Source: CAVRUF01 sp963716005 (lineage in GTDB: Bacteria > Actinomycetota > Thermoleophilia > Gaiellales > Gaiellaceae). Taken from it: a stretch of 64,000 bases of DNA. Below, in pieces: positions 6,971 through 16,202 of the stretch (position 1 is its first letter; each line of letters starts with the position of its first letter). The DNA lies in NCBI GenBank assembly GCA_963716005.1, contig OY970285.1:2335074-2399073 (forward strand), given 5' to 3'. The translations under genes and the position numbers were made by a program. The notes beneath the pieces were generated by a model that saw only the letters and a program-made list of their open reading frames with translations, did not search any database and had not been told where the DNA came from.

Positions 6971-8419
6971 ATGGGCCTCCACGACCGCATCAACGGAGGC
7001 AACGCGAACGGATCGAACGGCGACAACGGCCCCGAGCCGCTCACCGCGCTCGCGGCCGCCGCTCCCAAGCGCGCCGAGAACGGCGGTACGCCTATCGATC
7101 CGTACGCGGAGCTGAAGACCCGCGTCCACCACGCCTGCATCGCGAAGCTCGGGCCGCAGCTCTTCTCCACCGACTCGGCCGCCGACCTGAGCGACCAGGT
7201 GCTCCGCACCGTCACCGAGCAGGTGGCGCTCGACCGCACGCCCCTCACGAGGGACGAGCGGCGCAAGATCGTCCGGGAGATCTCGGACGACATCCTCGGC
7301 TACGGCCCGCTCGAGCCGTTCCTCCGCGACGACGCCGTGACCGAGGTCATGGTCAACGCGTCCGACCGGATCTTCATCGAGCGCGCCGGCAAGCTCGAGC
7401 GCACGGACGCGGCGTTCGCCGACAACGCGCACCTCCTGCGGATCATCGACAAGATCGTCTCGCAGGTCGGGCGCCGCATCGACGAGTCGTCGCCGATGGT
7501 CGACGCACGTCTCCCCGACGGGAGCCGCGTCAACGCCATCATCCCGCCGCTCGCGCTCCAGGGTCCCACGCTCACCATCCGGAAGTTCTCCCGTGACCCG
7601 TTCACGATGGACGACCTCATCCAGTTCGACTCGATCACGCCCAAGGCGGCGCACTTCCTCTCCGCCTGCGTGCGCGGGAAGCTGAACATCCTCATCTCCG
7701 GCGGTACCGGTACCGGTAAGACGACCACGCTGAACGCGCTCTCGGCCTTCGTGCCGGACGTGGAGCGGATCGTCACCATCGAGGACGCCGCCGAGCTCCA
7801 GCTCCAGCAGGAGCACGTGATCACGCTCGAGTCCCGGCCGGCCAACATCGAGGGGAAGGGCGAGGTGCGCATCCGCGAGCTCGTCCGCAACGCCCTGCGA
7901 ATGCGGCCCGACCGGATCATCGTCGGAGAGGTTCGCGGCCCGGAGACGCTCGACATGCTCCAGGCCATGAACACGGGCCACGAGGGCTCGCTCACGACGA
8001 TCCACGCCAACTCACCCCGCGACGCGCTCTCCCGCGTCGAGACCCTCGTCCTCACCGGCGGCGTCGAGCTGCCGCTGCGGGCGATCCGCGAGCAGATCGC
8101 GAGCGCGTTCGACCTGCTCGTCCAGATCAGCCGGCTCGTGGACGGCTCGCGCCGGATCACGCACATCTCGGAGGTCCTCGGGATGGAGTCCGACGTGATC
8201 ACCCTGCAGGACGTGTTCCTCGCCAAGCCGCCGGACGAGGAGTCCGGCACGACCGGCATCCACCGGCTGCTCGGTCCGCTCCTCTGCTCGGGCCTCAAGC
8301 CGCACTTCCTGGACAAGATGGCCACGCACGGCGTGACCATGCCGGGAGGCTTCTTCGAGCTCGAGGACGACATCGAGCGGCCGACGTTCGCGACGGCCAG
8401 CTTCGGCGGGTTCTCGTGA
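6971..8419 (+). CDS. tadA: Tad pilus motor ATPase TadA/CpaF
   Basis: 482 residues. The core has ILGYGPLEPFLRDDAVTEVMVN, Walker A ILISGGTGTGKTTTLNAL, the Asp box VTIEDAAELQLQQEHVI and the His-box region NTGHEGSLTTIHANSPRDAL. That order is standard for the secretion ATPase family that powers Flp pilus assembly. Intact and full length. Its stop overlaps the start of the vWA-TadB gene, indicating coupled translation. Confidence 0.95.
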   Translation: MGLHDRINGGNANGSNGDNGPEPLTALAAAAPKRAENGGTPIDPYAELKTRVHHACIAKLGPQLFSTDSAADLSDQVLRTVTEQVALDRTPLTRDERRKIVREISDDILGYGPLEPFLRDDAVTEVMVNASDRIFIERAGKLERTDAAFADNAHLLRIIDKIVSQVGRRIDESSPMVDARLPDGSRVNAIIPPLALQGPTLTIRKFSRDPFTMDDLIQFDSITPKAAHFLSACVRGKLNILISGGTGTGKTTTLNALSAFVPDVERIVTIEDAAELQLQQEHVITLESRPANIEGKGEVRIRELVRNALRMRPDRIIVGEVRGPETLDMLQAMNTGHEGSLTTIHANSPRDALSRVETLVLTGGVELPLRAIREQIASAFDLLVQISRLVDGSRRITHISEVLGMESDVITLQDVFLAKPPDEESGTTGIHRLLGPLLCSGLKPHFLDKMATHGVTMPGGFFELEDDIERPTFATASFGGFS

Positions 8420-10283
8420 TGACCAGGGGGATCCGGCTAATTGCGCTCGCGCTCGTGCTCGCGCTTCCCGGCGTCGCGTCGGGCGCCGAGATCAAGGGCG
8501 TCGACACCTCCAACTACCCGGAGGTCCGGTTCACGGTCGAGACGGCCGAGCCGGGAACGACCGCTCCGACGGTGACCGAGAACGGCCTCGCCGTCGCGGG
8601 GCTCGAGGCCGAGAACATGGGCCGGGCCCTGAGCTTCGTCCTCGCCGTCGACCGGTCGGTCTCGATGAAGGGCGAGCCGCTCACGAACGCGGTCGCCGCA
8701 GCCCGCGCATTCGTCGCGGCCAAGCCGGCCGCCGACCGGATCGCGGTCGCCACGTTCGCCACCAACCCGGTCATGCTGACCGACTTCTCCACGTCCACGA
8801 TCGACGCGGACGACGCGCTCGGCTCGCTGGTCGTCGACTCGGTCCAGGGAACGACCCTCTACGACGCGCTCGTCATGGCGTCGGGGTCGCTGGACGCCGA
8901 GCCACTTCCGGCACGCGCGATCATCGTCGTCACCGACGGAAACGAGACACGGAGCGAAGCGTCCCTTGACGACGCGATCGCCGCCGCCCAGGACGCGGGC
9001 GTGTCGGTGTACGTCGATCGCGATCGAGAGCGAGAAGTTCACGCCCGCGCCGCTGCGCGATCTCGCGGCGTCCACAGGCGGCACCTACTACGGCGCGGCG
9101 TCGTCCGAGGCGCTCGCCGGCGTGTACGAGTCGATCGCCCAGGAGCTCAAGCGCACCTGGCAGGTGCGGTACTTCACCGCGTCGCGCCCGGGCGCGGAGC
9201 TCTCGCTCGAGGCGGCGGTCGGCGCCGATACCGCGACCTCGTCGTTCGAGCTGCCGGGAACGGAAGCCGTCGCCTCGGCGAAGCCGGAGTCCGTGCTTCC
9301 GTCCACGTTCCTCCAGGGCTGGTGGGGCGCGGGCGTTCTCGGGCTCGCGGTCACGATGCTCGTGCTCGTCGCCGTGCTGCTCGCGTCGTCGGTTCCGCGG
9401 GGCAAGCGCCTCCGCGCCCAGATCGCGCCGCACACGGGCGAGAAGGAGCGCAACGTCGCGCTCCGGGCCGAGCGCGACCGGCTCGCGGCCGCAGCGGGGC
9501 TCTTCCGGGTCACCGAGCGGACGTTCGCCCACCAGCGCTTCTGGAAGCACATCGAGAACGTGATCGCGCGCGGCGACATTCCGCTGCGCACGGTCGAGCT
9601 GCTCTACATCATGGCCGCAGCGGCGCTCGGCGCCGGGATCATCGCGGCCATGTTCAGCCCGCCGTTCTTCCTGCTCCTCGGCGCGCTGGCGCTCGGGGCG
9701 TACATCCCGTACGGCTGGGTGAACCTGCGCGCCAAGCGCCGCCTGAAGGCGTTCGACGCGCAGCTTCCGGATCTCCTCACCACGGTCGCCGCCTCCCTGA
9801 AGGCGGGACACAGCTTCCGCCAGGGCATCCAGGCGGTCGTCGAGGAGGGCCAGGAGCCGGCGTCCAAGGAGTTCCAGCGCGTGCTCACCGAGACGCGCCT
9901 GGGCCGCCCGATGGACGGCGCGCTCGCCGAGATGTCACGCCGCGTCGGCTCGAAGAACCTCGAGTTCGTCCTCACGGCCGTGACCATCCAGCGCCAGGTC
10001 GGAGGGAGCCTCGCCGGCGATCTTCGACATGGTCGCCGAGACCGTTCGCAACCGGCACCAGTTCGCGCGCAAGGTGAAGGGACTGACGGCCATGGGCCGC
10101 GCCTCCGCCTACGTGCTGATCGGCCTGCCGTTCTTCGTCCTGCTGGCCGTGACGGCGATCAACGCCGAGTACATGGCTCCGCTCTACCACACGCCCACCG
10201 GTCACAAGCTGATGATCGGCGGGCTCGTGATGATCGGAATCGGGTCCCTGTTCCTCAAGAAGATCGTGTCCTTCAAGGGGTGA
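8416..10283 (+). CDS. tadB: vWA domain fused to TadB platform protein (two frameshifts)
   Basis: Starts at GTG 8416 or ATG 8419, overlapping the tadA stop. Order: signal peptide (LIALALVLALPGVASG); vWA domain with MIDAS residues AVDRSVS, GTTLYDAL and VVTDGNETRS; a membrane helix near LGLAVTMLVLVAVLLASS; then a TadB-type T2SSF region (QLPDLLTTVAASLKAGHSF) with further membrane helices. TadB forms the inner-membrane platform with TadC. The N-terminal vWA would lie outside the cell. Shifts: near 9015, where GTC-ATC reads as GTCGATC, and near 10013, where GGC-ATC reads as GGCGATC. Removing one G at each restores one 620-residue frame. The vWA-TadB join itself falls inside an unbroken frame (about 9020-10010), so the fusion does not depend on those repairs. 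Confidence 0.85.
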
Positions 10284-10287
10284 TCGA

Positions 10288-11201
10288 ATGCTGCTACTGC
10301 TACTCGCACTCGCGTCGCTGGCACTCGCCGTCTTTCTGATCGGCGAGGTCGCGACCTTGCCGACGCGACAGCGGCAGGGTTCGATCCGCCGGGCCGCGAC
10401 TTACGGACCAAGAAGAAGAGCGTCAACCAGATGGTGGCCCAGGCCGGGATCCGCGAGCGCGCGGTCGGCCCCGCGGCCACCGCGATGGCCCGCGTCGTGC
10501 TCCGGGTGAGTCCGAAGGCGACGCTCGACGGAATCAACGCCAAGCTCCTCGCGGCCGGGCTCGGACGGCGGCTTTCGCCGACCACCTTCCTGGCCGCGAA
10601 GGGAATCATCGGGATCGCGGGTCTCTTCGTGGGCCTCATGCTCGCCGGGGCCGGCGAAGGTGCCGCGAGCAAGAAGTTCATGATCGCCGGGGGACTGGCC
10701 CTCATGGGCTTCTTCATCCCGGACACGGTGGTCACGTTCAAGGCGCGGTCGCGCAACGAGCAGATCCAGGCGGAGCTGCCGGACGCGCTCGACCTGCTCG
10801 CCGTGAGCGTCGAGGCCGGAATGGGCTTCGACGGCGCGATCACGAAGCTGACCGAGCACATGGACGGTCCGCTCGCCGAGGAGTTCGCGCTCACGCTCGG
10901 CGAGATGCGGATCGGCGAAAGCCGGCAGGAGGCGCTGCGCAAGATGTCCGATCGCGTCCGTTCGCCGGAGATGTCCTCGTTCACGAGGGCCGTCATCCAG
11001 GCCGACCAGCTCGGAATCTCGCTGGGCCGGATCCTCAAGCTGCAGGCCGCCGAAGCGCGAAACCGGCGTCAGGCAGCAGCCGAGGAGCGGGCGATGAAGG
11101 CGCCGATCAAGATGCTCTTTCCGACGGTGGTCTTCATCTTCCCGGCCATGTTCATCGTCATTTTGGGCCCCGCGTTTCTCAATCTCTCGAAGCTCTTCTA
11201 G
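10288..11201 (+). CDS. tadC: Tad platform protein TadC (one frameshift)
   Basis: ATG 10288 follows AAGGGG. An N-terminal helix (LLLLLALASLALAVFLIG) is in one frame. The rest resumes after a missing base near 10406, where TACGGACC should probably read TACGGAACC. The body contains PTTFLAAKGIIGIAGLFVGL, ELPDALDLLAVSVEAGMGFD and the paired C-terminal helices of a T2SSF protein (FPTVVFIFPAMFIVILG). About 304 residues once joined. It partners TadB in the membrane platform. Confidence 0.87.
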
Positions 11202-11249
11202 GAGGAAGACACGGCGCTGACGCGACGCCGCAACAGAAAGGACAGCAGC

Positions 11250-12476
11250 ATGAAGAGGCACAAGAGCAAGCTGCTGCGGCGCACTCGGGGGGAAACCGGG
11301 CAAGTGCTCGTGTTGTTCGCGGTCGCGCTCGTCGTCCTGTTCGGGATGGCGGGTCTCGTGATCGACATCGGCTACGCGTTCTACGCGAAGCGCTCCATGC
11401 AGGCGTCCGCCGACGCGGCGGCGCTGGCCGGGGCCTCGCAACTCCCGAGCGCGGCGGCGGCGACGTCGGCCGCGATGGCCTACGGGGGCGCAGCCGGGGC
11501 GAAGAACGACAACGAGAACGTCCCCGGTGTGAACACCCTCGTCTCGACGAAGTGCGCGCCCGTCGCGCCCTGCAATCCGATCAACGCGATCACGGTCACC
11601 CAGACGTCAAACGTCCCGACCAAGTTCGCGCGCCTCCTCGGGATCAACAGCTTCAACATCTCGGTCAAGTCGACCGCGTGCTCGCCGTGCGGGGTGCGCC
11701 CGCTCGACATCATGCTCGTGCTCGACCGAACCGGCTCGATGTGTCAGACCTCGAGCGGCGCGAACGACCCAAGCTGTACCGACCTGAACAACGCCAAGCA
11801 GGGCCTGCTCGACTTCATCGCGTTCATGGATCCGACGATGGACAAGATCGGGCTGACCGTGTTCCCGCCGGCGCAAAGCGTCGGAGCCCGGTGCAACACA
11901 CCTCAGCAGAGCTACTACGACTCCACTTCGTCCCCGTATACGGTCGTGCAGCTCTCGCAGGACTTCAAGATCGGGAACGCGCTCAACCAGTCCTCGTCAC
12001 TCGTCTCGACCGTCAACTGCATCAAGGGCGCCGGTTCGACGGCGTACGCGACCGCGATCGAGAAGGCTCAGACCGAGCTCGACGCCCGCGGACGTTCGAC
12101 GGCCCAGGACATCATCGTGTTCTTCTCCGACGGGGCCGCGAACTACGGGCCCACCTACTACGGCAACTCGTCTCCCTACCGGACGAAGCCGTGCCACCAG
12201 GGCGTCACGTCGGCCGCCACGGTGAAGAGCCGCGGGACGAAGGTGTATTCGATCGGTTACGACCTGAATGCGAGCGGAGGCTCCGCGAACATCTGCCAGT
12301 CGTACACCGGCTCGACCGAGACGCCCGCGATCACCGCCTACTCGGCGATCTCCCAGATCTCGAGCGGCGCCGGGTTCTTCTTCAACCAGCCGGCCGCCGG
12401 GGAGCTCCAGACGATCTACACGCAGATCGCCGCGGAGATCTCGGGCGCCCGCCTGATCGACAGCTTGGACGACTAA
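11250..12476 (+). CDS. TadG-like protein with vWA domain
   Basis: 408 residues from ATG 11250 with AAAGGA upstream. The N-terminal TGQVLVLFAVALVVLFGMAG is a TadE/G-type hydrophobic helix followed by YAKRSMQASADAAALAGA, the usual Flp-associated (TadG N-terminal) motif. The C-terminal 250 residues are a vWA domain with MIDAS LVLDRTGSM and IIVFFSDGAA, plus many Cys residues suited to disulfides outside the cell. It is a likely minor pilin or tip-associated adhesin. Last gene of the operon, followed by a strong hairpin. Confidence 0.88.
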   Translation: MKRHKSKLLRRTRGETGQVLVLFAVALVVLFGMAGLVIDIGYAFYAKRSMQASADAAALAGASQLPSAAAATSAAMAYGGAAGAKNDNENVPGVNTLVSTKCAPVAPCNPINAITVTQTSNVPTKFARLLGINSFNISVKSTACSPCGVRPLDIMLVLDRTGSMCQTSSGANDPSCTDLNNAKQGLLDFIAFMDPTMDKIGLTVFPPAQSVGARCNTPQQSYYDSTSSPYTVVQLSQDFKIGNALNQSSSLVSTVNCIKGAGSTAYATAIEKAQTELDARGRSTAQDIIVFFSDGAANYGPTYYGNSSPYRTKPCHQGVTSAATVKSRGTKVYSIGYDLNASGGSANICQSYTGSTETPAITAYSAISQISSGAGFFFNQPAAGELQTIYTQIAAEISGARLIDSLDD

Positions 12477-12492
12477 GCCGAAGGGGTTGCGC

Positions 12493-12537
12493 CGGCTCGG
12501 CCGTGGTCACGGGTTCGCCCGGGCCGCGGCCGAGCCG
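12493..12537 (+). terminator. Terminator of the Tad operon
   Basis: CGGCTCGGCCG (12493-12503) and CGGCCGAGCCG (12527-12537) are perfect 11-bp inverted arms followed by TTT. The downstream gene is convergent. Positions 12538-12726 hold nothing else I recognise. Confidence 0.75.
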
Positions 12538-12726
12538 TTTGAGGATCCAGGTGTTGACGCGCGTGTGGCTGGGATTCCCGCCGCTCCCACCCCGACGCTA
12601 TCCAGGAAGTTCGCGCGGGTGGTGCGCGGAAGCGTGGCGACTTCGTATCGATTCGCCCTATGCAGAGGCCAACGGCCGCGGTGTCCGGCAGGTCAGTGGA
12701 GCTGAGAGGAGAGCGCTGCCCGGCGT

Positions 12727-14340
12727 CTAGATGACGCCGCGGCTCTTGTTGATCGCCGTCTGCACCTGCGCGACGTACTCGGCCAGCTCCGTTTCCTTCT
12801 GCTGGAGCCGGCGCTCGAGGTCCTTCAGCTCGGTGTCCCACACCTCGAGCTTGTCCTCGCGCAGATCCTGGTCGGCTTGCACTGTCGCCTCGCGGGCGTC
12901 GAGCACGGCCTCGCGCTCGTCCAGCTCGCCGACACGGCCGTTCAGGTCTTCCTCGACCTTCATGACGCGCTGCTCGCGCTTCACGACCCGGGTCGCGTCG
13001 CGCTCGATCGTCGATTCGGCGCTGTCGACGGTCGACTCGCGCTCGGCGAGATCGCGCTCGCGCTCTGCGAGCTTGGCCTCGAGCTCGTCGAGATCGCGGC
13101 CCTTCGTGACGTCCTGGGCCGACCGTGCGGCGGCGGCCTCGGCCCGGTGGACCTCGGCTTCGCGCGCCGTGATGTCGTTCTCCCGGCTGTCCAGCTCGAG
13201 GGCGCGCCGGTCCATCTCGACCAGCCGTGCCACGGCCTCCTGCGCCTCGTCCTCACGTCCCGCGAGGTCGCGCTCGATCCGCTGGCGGTCGGTCTCGAGT
13301 TGCTTCTGGGCTGCGATGACCTTGTCGCGCAGGTCGGTGATCTCCTGCTGGGCGGCCTGCATCGCGGCCTCGCGCTCGGTGAGCGTCGAGCCGCCCTTGT
13401 CGAGCGCCGACTCGCGCTTCGTCAGGTCGCGCTCGCGCGCCTCGAGGCCCTTCGCCTCGTCGGCGAGCTCGCGGGCCCGGGCGGTGACTTCCTTGTTCAG
13501 TCGGGCGATATCTTCCTCGCGTGAGGCAATCGTGCGCTCGTTGGACTGGCGGGCGGCCTCGACCTCGGCCTCACGCTTCGCGAGCGCGGCCGTCTGCGCG
13601 GCGACCTTGCGCTCGGCCTCGGCAAGCTGTGCCGCCTGCTTCGAGAATTTGTCCTCTGCGGACGAGCGCTCGGTGCCGGCGAGCTCGAGCGACCGGAGCT
13701 TCTCGTCGACGGCGGAAAGCTCGTCCTGGAGCTGCTTTTCGCGCGACGCGGTCGCCTCGGTTTGCTTGGCGACGGTGGAGCGCGTTGCGTCGAGCTCTGC
13801 GCGCTCCTTTTCGAGTGCTGCGGTCTGCTTGGCGACCGTCGAGCGGGCGGCGTCGAGCTCTGCGCGCTCCTTTTCCAGCGCCTTCGTCTGGTCGGAGACG
13901 CTCGTGCGAGTCCCGTCGAGATCCGACCGTTCCTTCTGGAGTGCGGCGAGCTCTGCGTCGAGCGCGCGCTTCTCCTCGGCGATGCGATTCTCGGTCTCTG
14001 TCAGCGTGGCCGTGAGCTTGTCGATCTCGGCCTTGCGCTCGCTCAGCTCGCGCTCGACGTCGAGGCCTTCGTCGACGGTGGCGATCTGATCGGTCAGCGC
14101 CGTGCGCAGCTCTTCCTCACGGGCGAGAGATGCCTGGAGTTCCTTGCGGATCTTGTCGACGTCGGCCGGCTTCGCTTCGCCGGTGCCGTTCGTCAGCTCG
14201 GCTGCTGCGGCGGCCTTCTCGGCGCCCTTGCCGTTCGACGCTGCTTCGAGGTTCGCCCGGCGGCGCTCGAGCTGCGCGCGCAGGCCGGTGCCGAACTCCT
14301 GTTCGGCATTCTTATCAGCGGCGATTGTTTCTTTCGGCAT
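12727..14340 (-). CDS. Long coiled-coil protein
   Basis: 537 residues from ATG 14340 (MPKETIAADKNAEQEFG). The frame stays open upstream but lacks coding character. Almost the whole protein is Glu/Lys/Arg/Ala heptad sequence, with recurrent ALEKERAELDAARSTVAKQT and AEREREVDLAERES-like units. No signal peptide, membrane helix or enzymatic motif. It resembles SMC-like or DivIVA-like scaffold coiled coils in composition only. Convergent with the Tad operon and upstream of the Nudix gene on the same strand. A cytoplasmic scaffold or structural filament is the most that can be said. Confidence 0.75.
   Translation of the reverse strand: MPKETIAADKNAEQEFGTGLRAQLERRRANLEAASNGKGAEKAAAAAELTNGTGEAKPADVDKIRKELQASLAREEELRTALTDQIATVDEGLDVERELSERKAEIDKLTATLTETENRIAEEKRALDAELAALQKERSDLDGTRTSVSDQTKALEKERAELDAARSTVAKQTAALEKERAELDATRSTVAKQTEATASREKQLQDELSAVDEKLRSLELAGTERSSAEDKFSKQAAQLAEAERKVAAQTAALAKREAEVEAARQSNERTIASREEDIARLNKEVTARARELADEAKGLEARERDLTKRESALDKGGSTLTEREAAMQAAQQEITDLRDKVIAAQKQLETDRQRIERDLAGREDEAQEAVARLVEMDRRALELDSRENDITAREAEVHRAEAAAARSAQDVTKGRDLDELEAKLAERERDLAERESTVDSAESTIERDATRVVKREQRVMKVEEDLNGRVGELDEREAVLDAREATVQADQDLREDKLEVWDTELKDLERRLQQKETELAEYVAQVQTAINKSRGVI
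13760..13948 (-). repeat. Three 63-bp units inside the coiled-coil gene
   Basis: Imperfect copies start at 13760, 13823 and 13886. Each encodes 21 residues (three heptads) of the type ALEKERAELDAARSTVAKQT. Unit length of exactly three heptads keeps the coiled-coil register. Confidence 0.7.
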
Positions 14341-14414
14341 GCGGCAAGCCGTCCTGTGAGCGGAATCGGCGCAAACGCACCCAGGCCGCATCCCCCAAAG
14401 GGTGTTTCGGGGAG

Positions 14415-15095
14415 CTAATTCCCTGATTCCAAGCGGGCTTCGCGAGCGGCTCCGAGCGCCGCCCACGCCGCCAGGGTGTCCCCGGAGACCTGCGCCCCGA
14501 TCTCGGACGGCGCGGTCGCCCAGTGCAGTTCGGCGACTTTGGTCTCGTCGGGCACCGGTTCGGCTCCCTCGCGGAGTCCCGAGCGGTACACGACGAGCGC
14601 CGATCCGGTGTCGTCGTTCACGCAGATCGCCACCGGACGGAGGTCGGGCAACTCGTCCTCGCGGAGCCCGATTTCCTCGGCCGCGTCGGCGAGCACGGCC
14701 GCGCGGGCCTCCTCGCCGGGCATGACGCCGCCTGACGCGGACGCGGTCCAGAGCAGTGGATCGCGGCCGATCGACCGTCCTCGGAGCTGGAACAGGAAGA
14801 TGCCCTCGTCGCGCTCGACGAAGAGCTGCACCCCGAGCGCGAACCCGAGCCGGTAGGCGAGCGACGGCTCCTGGAAGACGACCATCGCCTCGGCGTAGCG
14901 GCCGGCCCGGCGGAGGATGATCCCGTCCGGCGTGACGCCGTGGCAGAACGCGATCGGCCCGTCGAAGCGCCCCGGCGTGCGGGCCAGCGTCTCGCGCGCG
15001 TCGGCGACCGCGCGGGCGACCGCGCCCTCGAGCGGCAGGCCGAACGGAAACGGGCGAAATCGGGGCTCTTCGTCGAGCAGGACGACTGCGTGCAC
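14415..15095 (-). CDS. Nudix-like hydrolase with degenerate Nudix box
   Basis: About 226 residues from GTG 15095. The frame is open further upstream (LLVHAVVLL continues left) without a good start codon, so the N-terminus may be longer. The region from 14700 encodes GGVMPGEE followed by ARAAVLADAAEEIGL. This matches GX5EX7REUXEEXGU in spacing, but the Arg is Ala and the first Glu of the helix is Asp. The catalytic EE pair is kept. Nudix enzymes hydrolyse nucleoside diphosphate derivatives. Activity here is uncertain because of the substitutions. Confidence 0.7.
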   Translation of the reverse strand: MHAVVLLDEEPRFRPFPFGLPLEGAVARAVADARETLARTPGRFDGPIAFCHGVTPDGIILRRAGRYAEAMVVFQEPSLAYRLGFALGVQLFVERDEGIFLFQLRGRSIGRDPLLWTASASGGVMPGEEARAAVLADAAEEIGLREDELPDLRPVAICVNDDTGSALVVYRSGLREGAEPVPDETKVAELHWATAPSEIGAQVSGDTLAAWAALGAAREARLESGN

Positions 15096-15178
15096 GAGGA
15101 GAGTTTCGCCGCCGTGCCGGACACGGGCAACGGAGCGGCAGGCGGAGAGGGACGCCCGCCGCTCCGTCGAGCCCTGGC

Positions 15179-16048
15179 TCAGCCGCCCGTGGTGGCGACG
15201 TTCGCCGCTCCGCGCGTGAACGTGGTCGTGAAGACCCAGTCCGCGGCGGCGCTATTCGTGTCCTTGCCGTCCGGGTTGCGGATCAGCGAGCCGTTCGCCG
15301 TGTTCGAGTCGACGACCGTCGCCGCGAGCGCCGTGCCCTCGACGAGGTTGTACGTCTTCGTCCCGATGAGCGCGTTCGTGATCGCTCCCTCGTACGAGAG
15401 CGCATCGAGGAGGGATCCGCTCCCGGACGTGTCGATCAGGGCGAGTCCATCGGGAGCTCCGTTCTGCGGATCGATCGCGACGACCTGGTAGCCGCCGGGC
15501 GCCAGCGTCCCGGTCAGGGACTCGCGCCGGTACTCCTCCGAATCGGCCCCATCCACGAAGACCAGGGCGATTCCGGTGAGCGGCACCGCGGTCGTACCGG
15601 TGTTCTTGATCTCCACGAATCCCGCACCGTCGGCACCGACCTGGTCGTAGTCCACCTCGTTGATCACGAGCTTCACGGCAGGTGGAGGAGGGGGCGCCGA
15701 CCCCGCGATGCAGCGGAAGAGGACGGTGTCGTCGCCGGCGAAGTCGAGCTGCACGGTTCCGGCCGCGCCGCTGTCGGTGGTGCAGTCGATACCGCTGAGG
15801 TCGCCGAGCTTCGTGATGCCGCCGCCGGTCCCGGCCGCGTTCCACGAGACCGCCTGCTCGCGTGAGCGGCAGTCGGACGCTGCGGCGACGAGGCGGATCC
15901 AGCCGCCGTTCGGGTGCTTGCACGCGGTGATGACGCCGTCCGCGGCCGCGAGCGTGCTGCCCGTGACGGCGAACGCGCCGGTCGCCACCGCAGCGACCGC
16001 GGCCGCCGCGGCGAGCACGGCGAGCACGTGTGTCCATCGGATCTTCAT
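15179..16048 (-). CDS. Secreted lamin-tail-domain protein
   Basis: 289 residues from ATG 16048 with AAGGAG upstream. A signal helix (HVLAVLAAAAAVAAVATGAF) precedes a Cys-containing module (DGVITACKHPNGGWIRLV, then DCRSREQAVSWN) that recurs in secreted proteins of soil actinobacteria. A Pro-rich spacer and a lamin-tail domain follow (VKLVINEVDYDQVG, GFVEIKNTGTTAVPLTG, LAPGGYQVVAID). Lamin-tail domains occur on secreted nucleases and surface proteins as binding modules. No catalytic motif is present. Divergent from the ADH gene, with about 150 bp between them. Confidence 0.85.
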   Translation of the reverse strand: MKIRWTHVLAVLAAAAAVAAVATGAFAVTGSTLAAADGVITACKHPNGGWIRLVAAASDCRSREQAVSWNAAGTGGGITKLGDLSGIDCTTDSGAAGTVQLDFAGDDTVLFRCIAGSAPPPPPAVKLVINEVDYDQVGADGAGFVEIKNTGTTAVPLTGIALVFVDGADSEEYRRESLTGTLAPGGYQVVAIDPQNGAPDGLALIDTSGSGSLLDALSYEGAITNALIGTKTYNLVEGTALAATVVDSNTANGSLIRNPDGKDTNSAAADWVFTTTFTRGAANVATTGG

Positions 16049-16189
16049 GTGGCTCCTTCCGAGTCGAGTGACCCGACTGGAATAGCCCGCGGCGCGCACC
16101 GCTCGGTAGTGGCCGAAACAGACGTGGCCACGGCGGAACCCGCATGGACCGGACGACGGTGGACGACCCGTGACGAAGCCGCTCCTTTA

Positions 16190-16195
16190 TAGGAT
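16190..16195 (+). promoter_or_regulatory. -10 box TAGGAT, leaderless-type
   Basis: TAGGAT ends 7 nt before the GTG at 16203, with no Shine-Dalgarno between. Same geometry as the other leaderless-type starts here. Confidence 0.55.
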
Positions 16196-16202
16196 CGCTT
16201 CC

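Noticed and set aside
9010..10020. Programmed ribosomal frameshifting in tadB
   Set aside because: No slippery heptamer or downstream stimulator seen, and the same kind of indel occurs in many unrelated genes.
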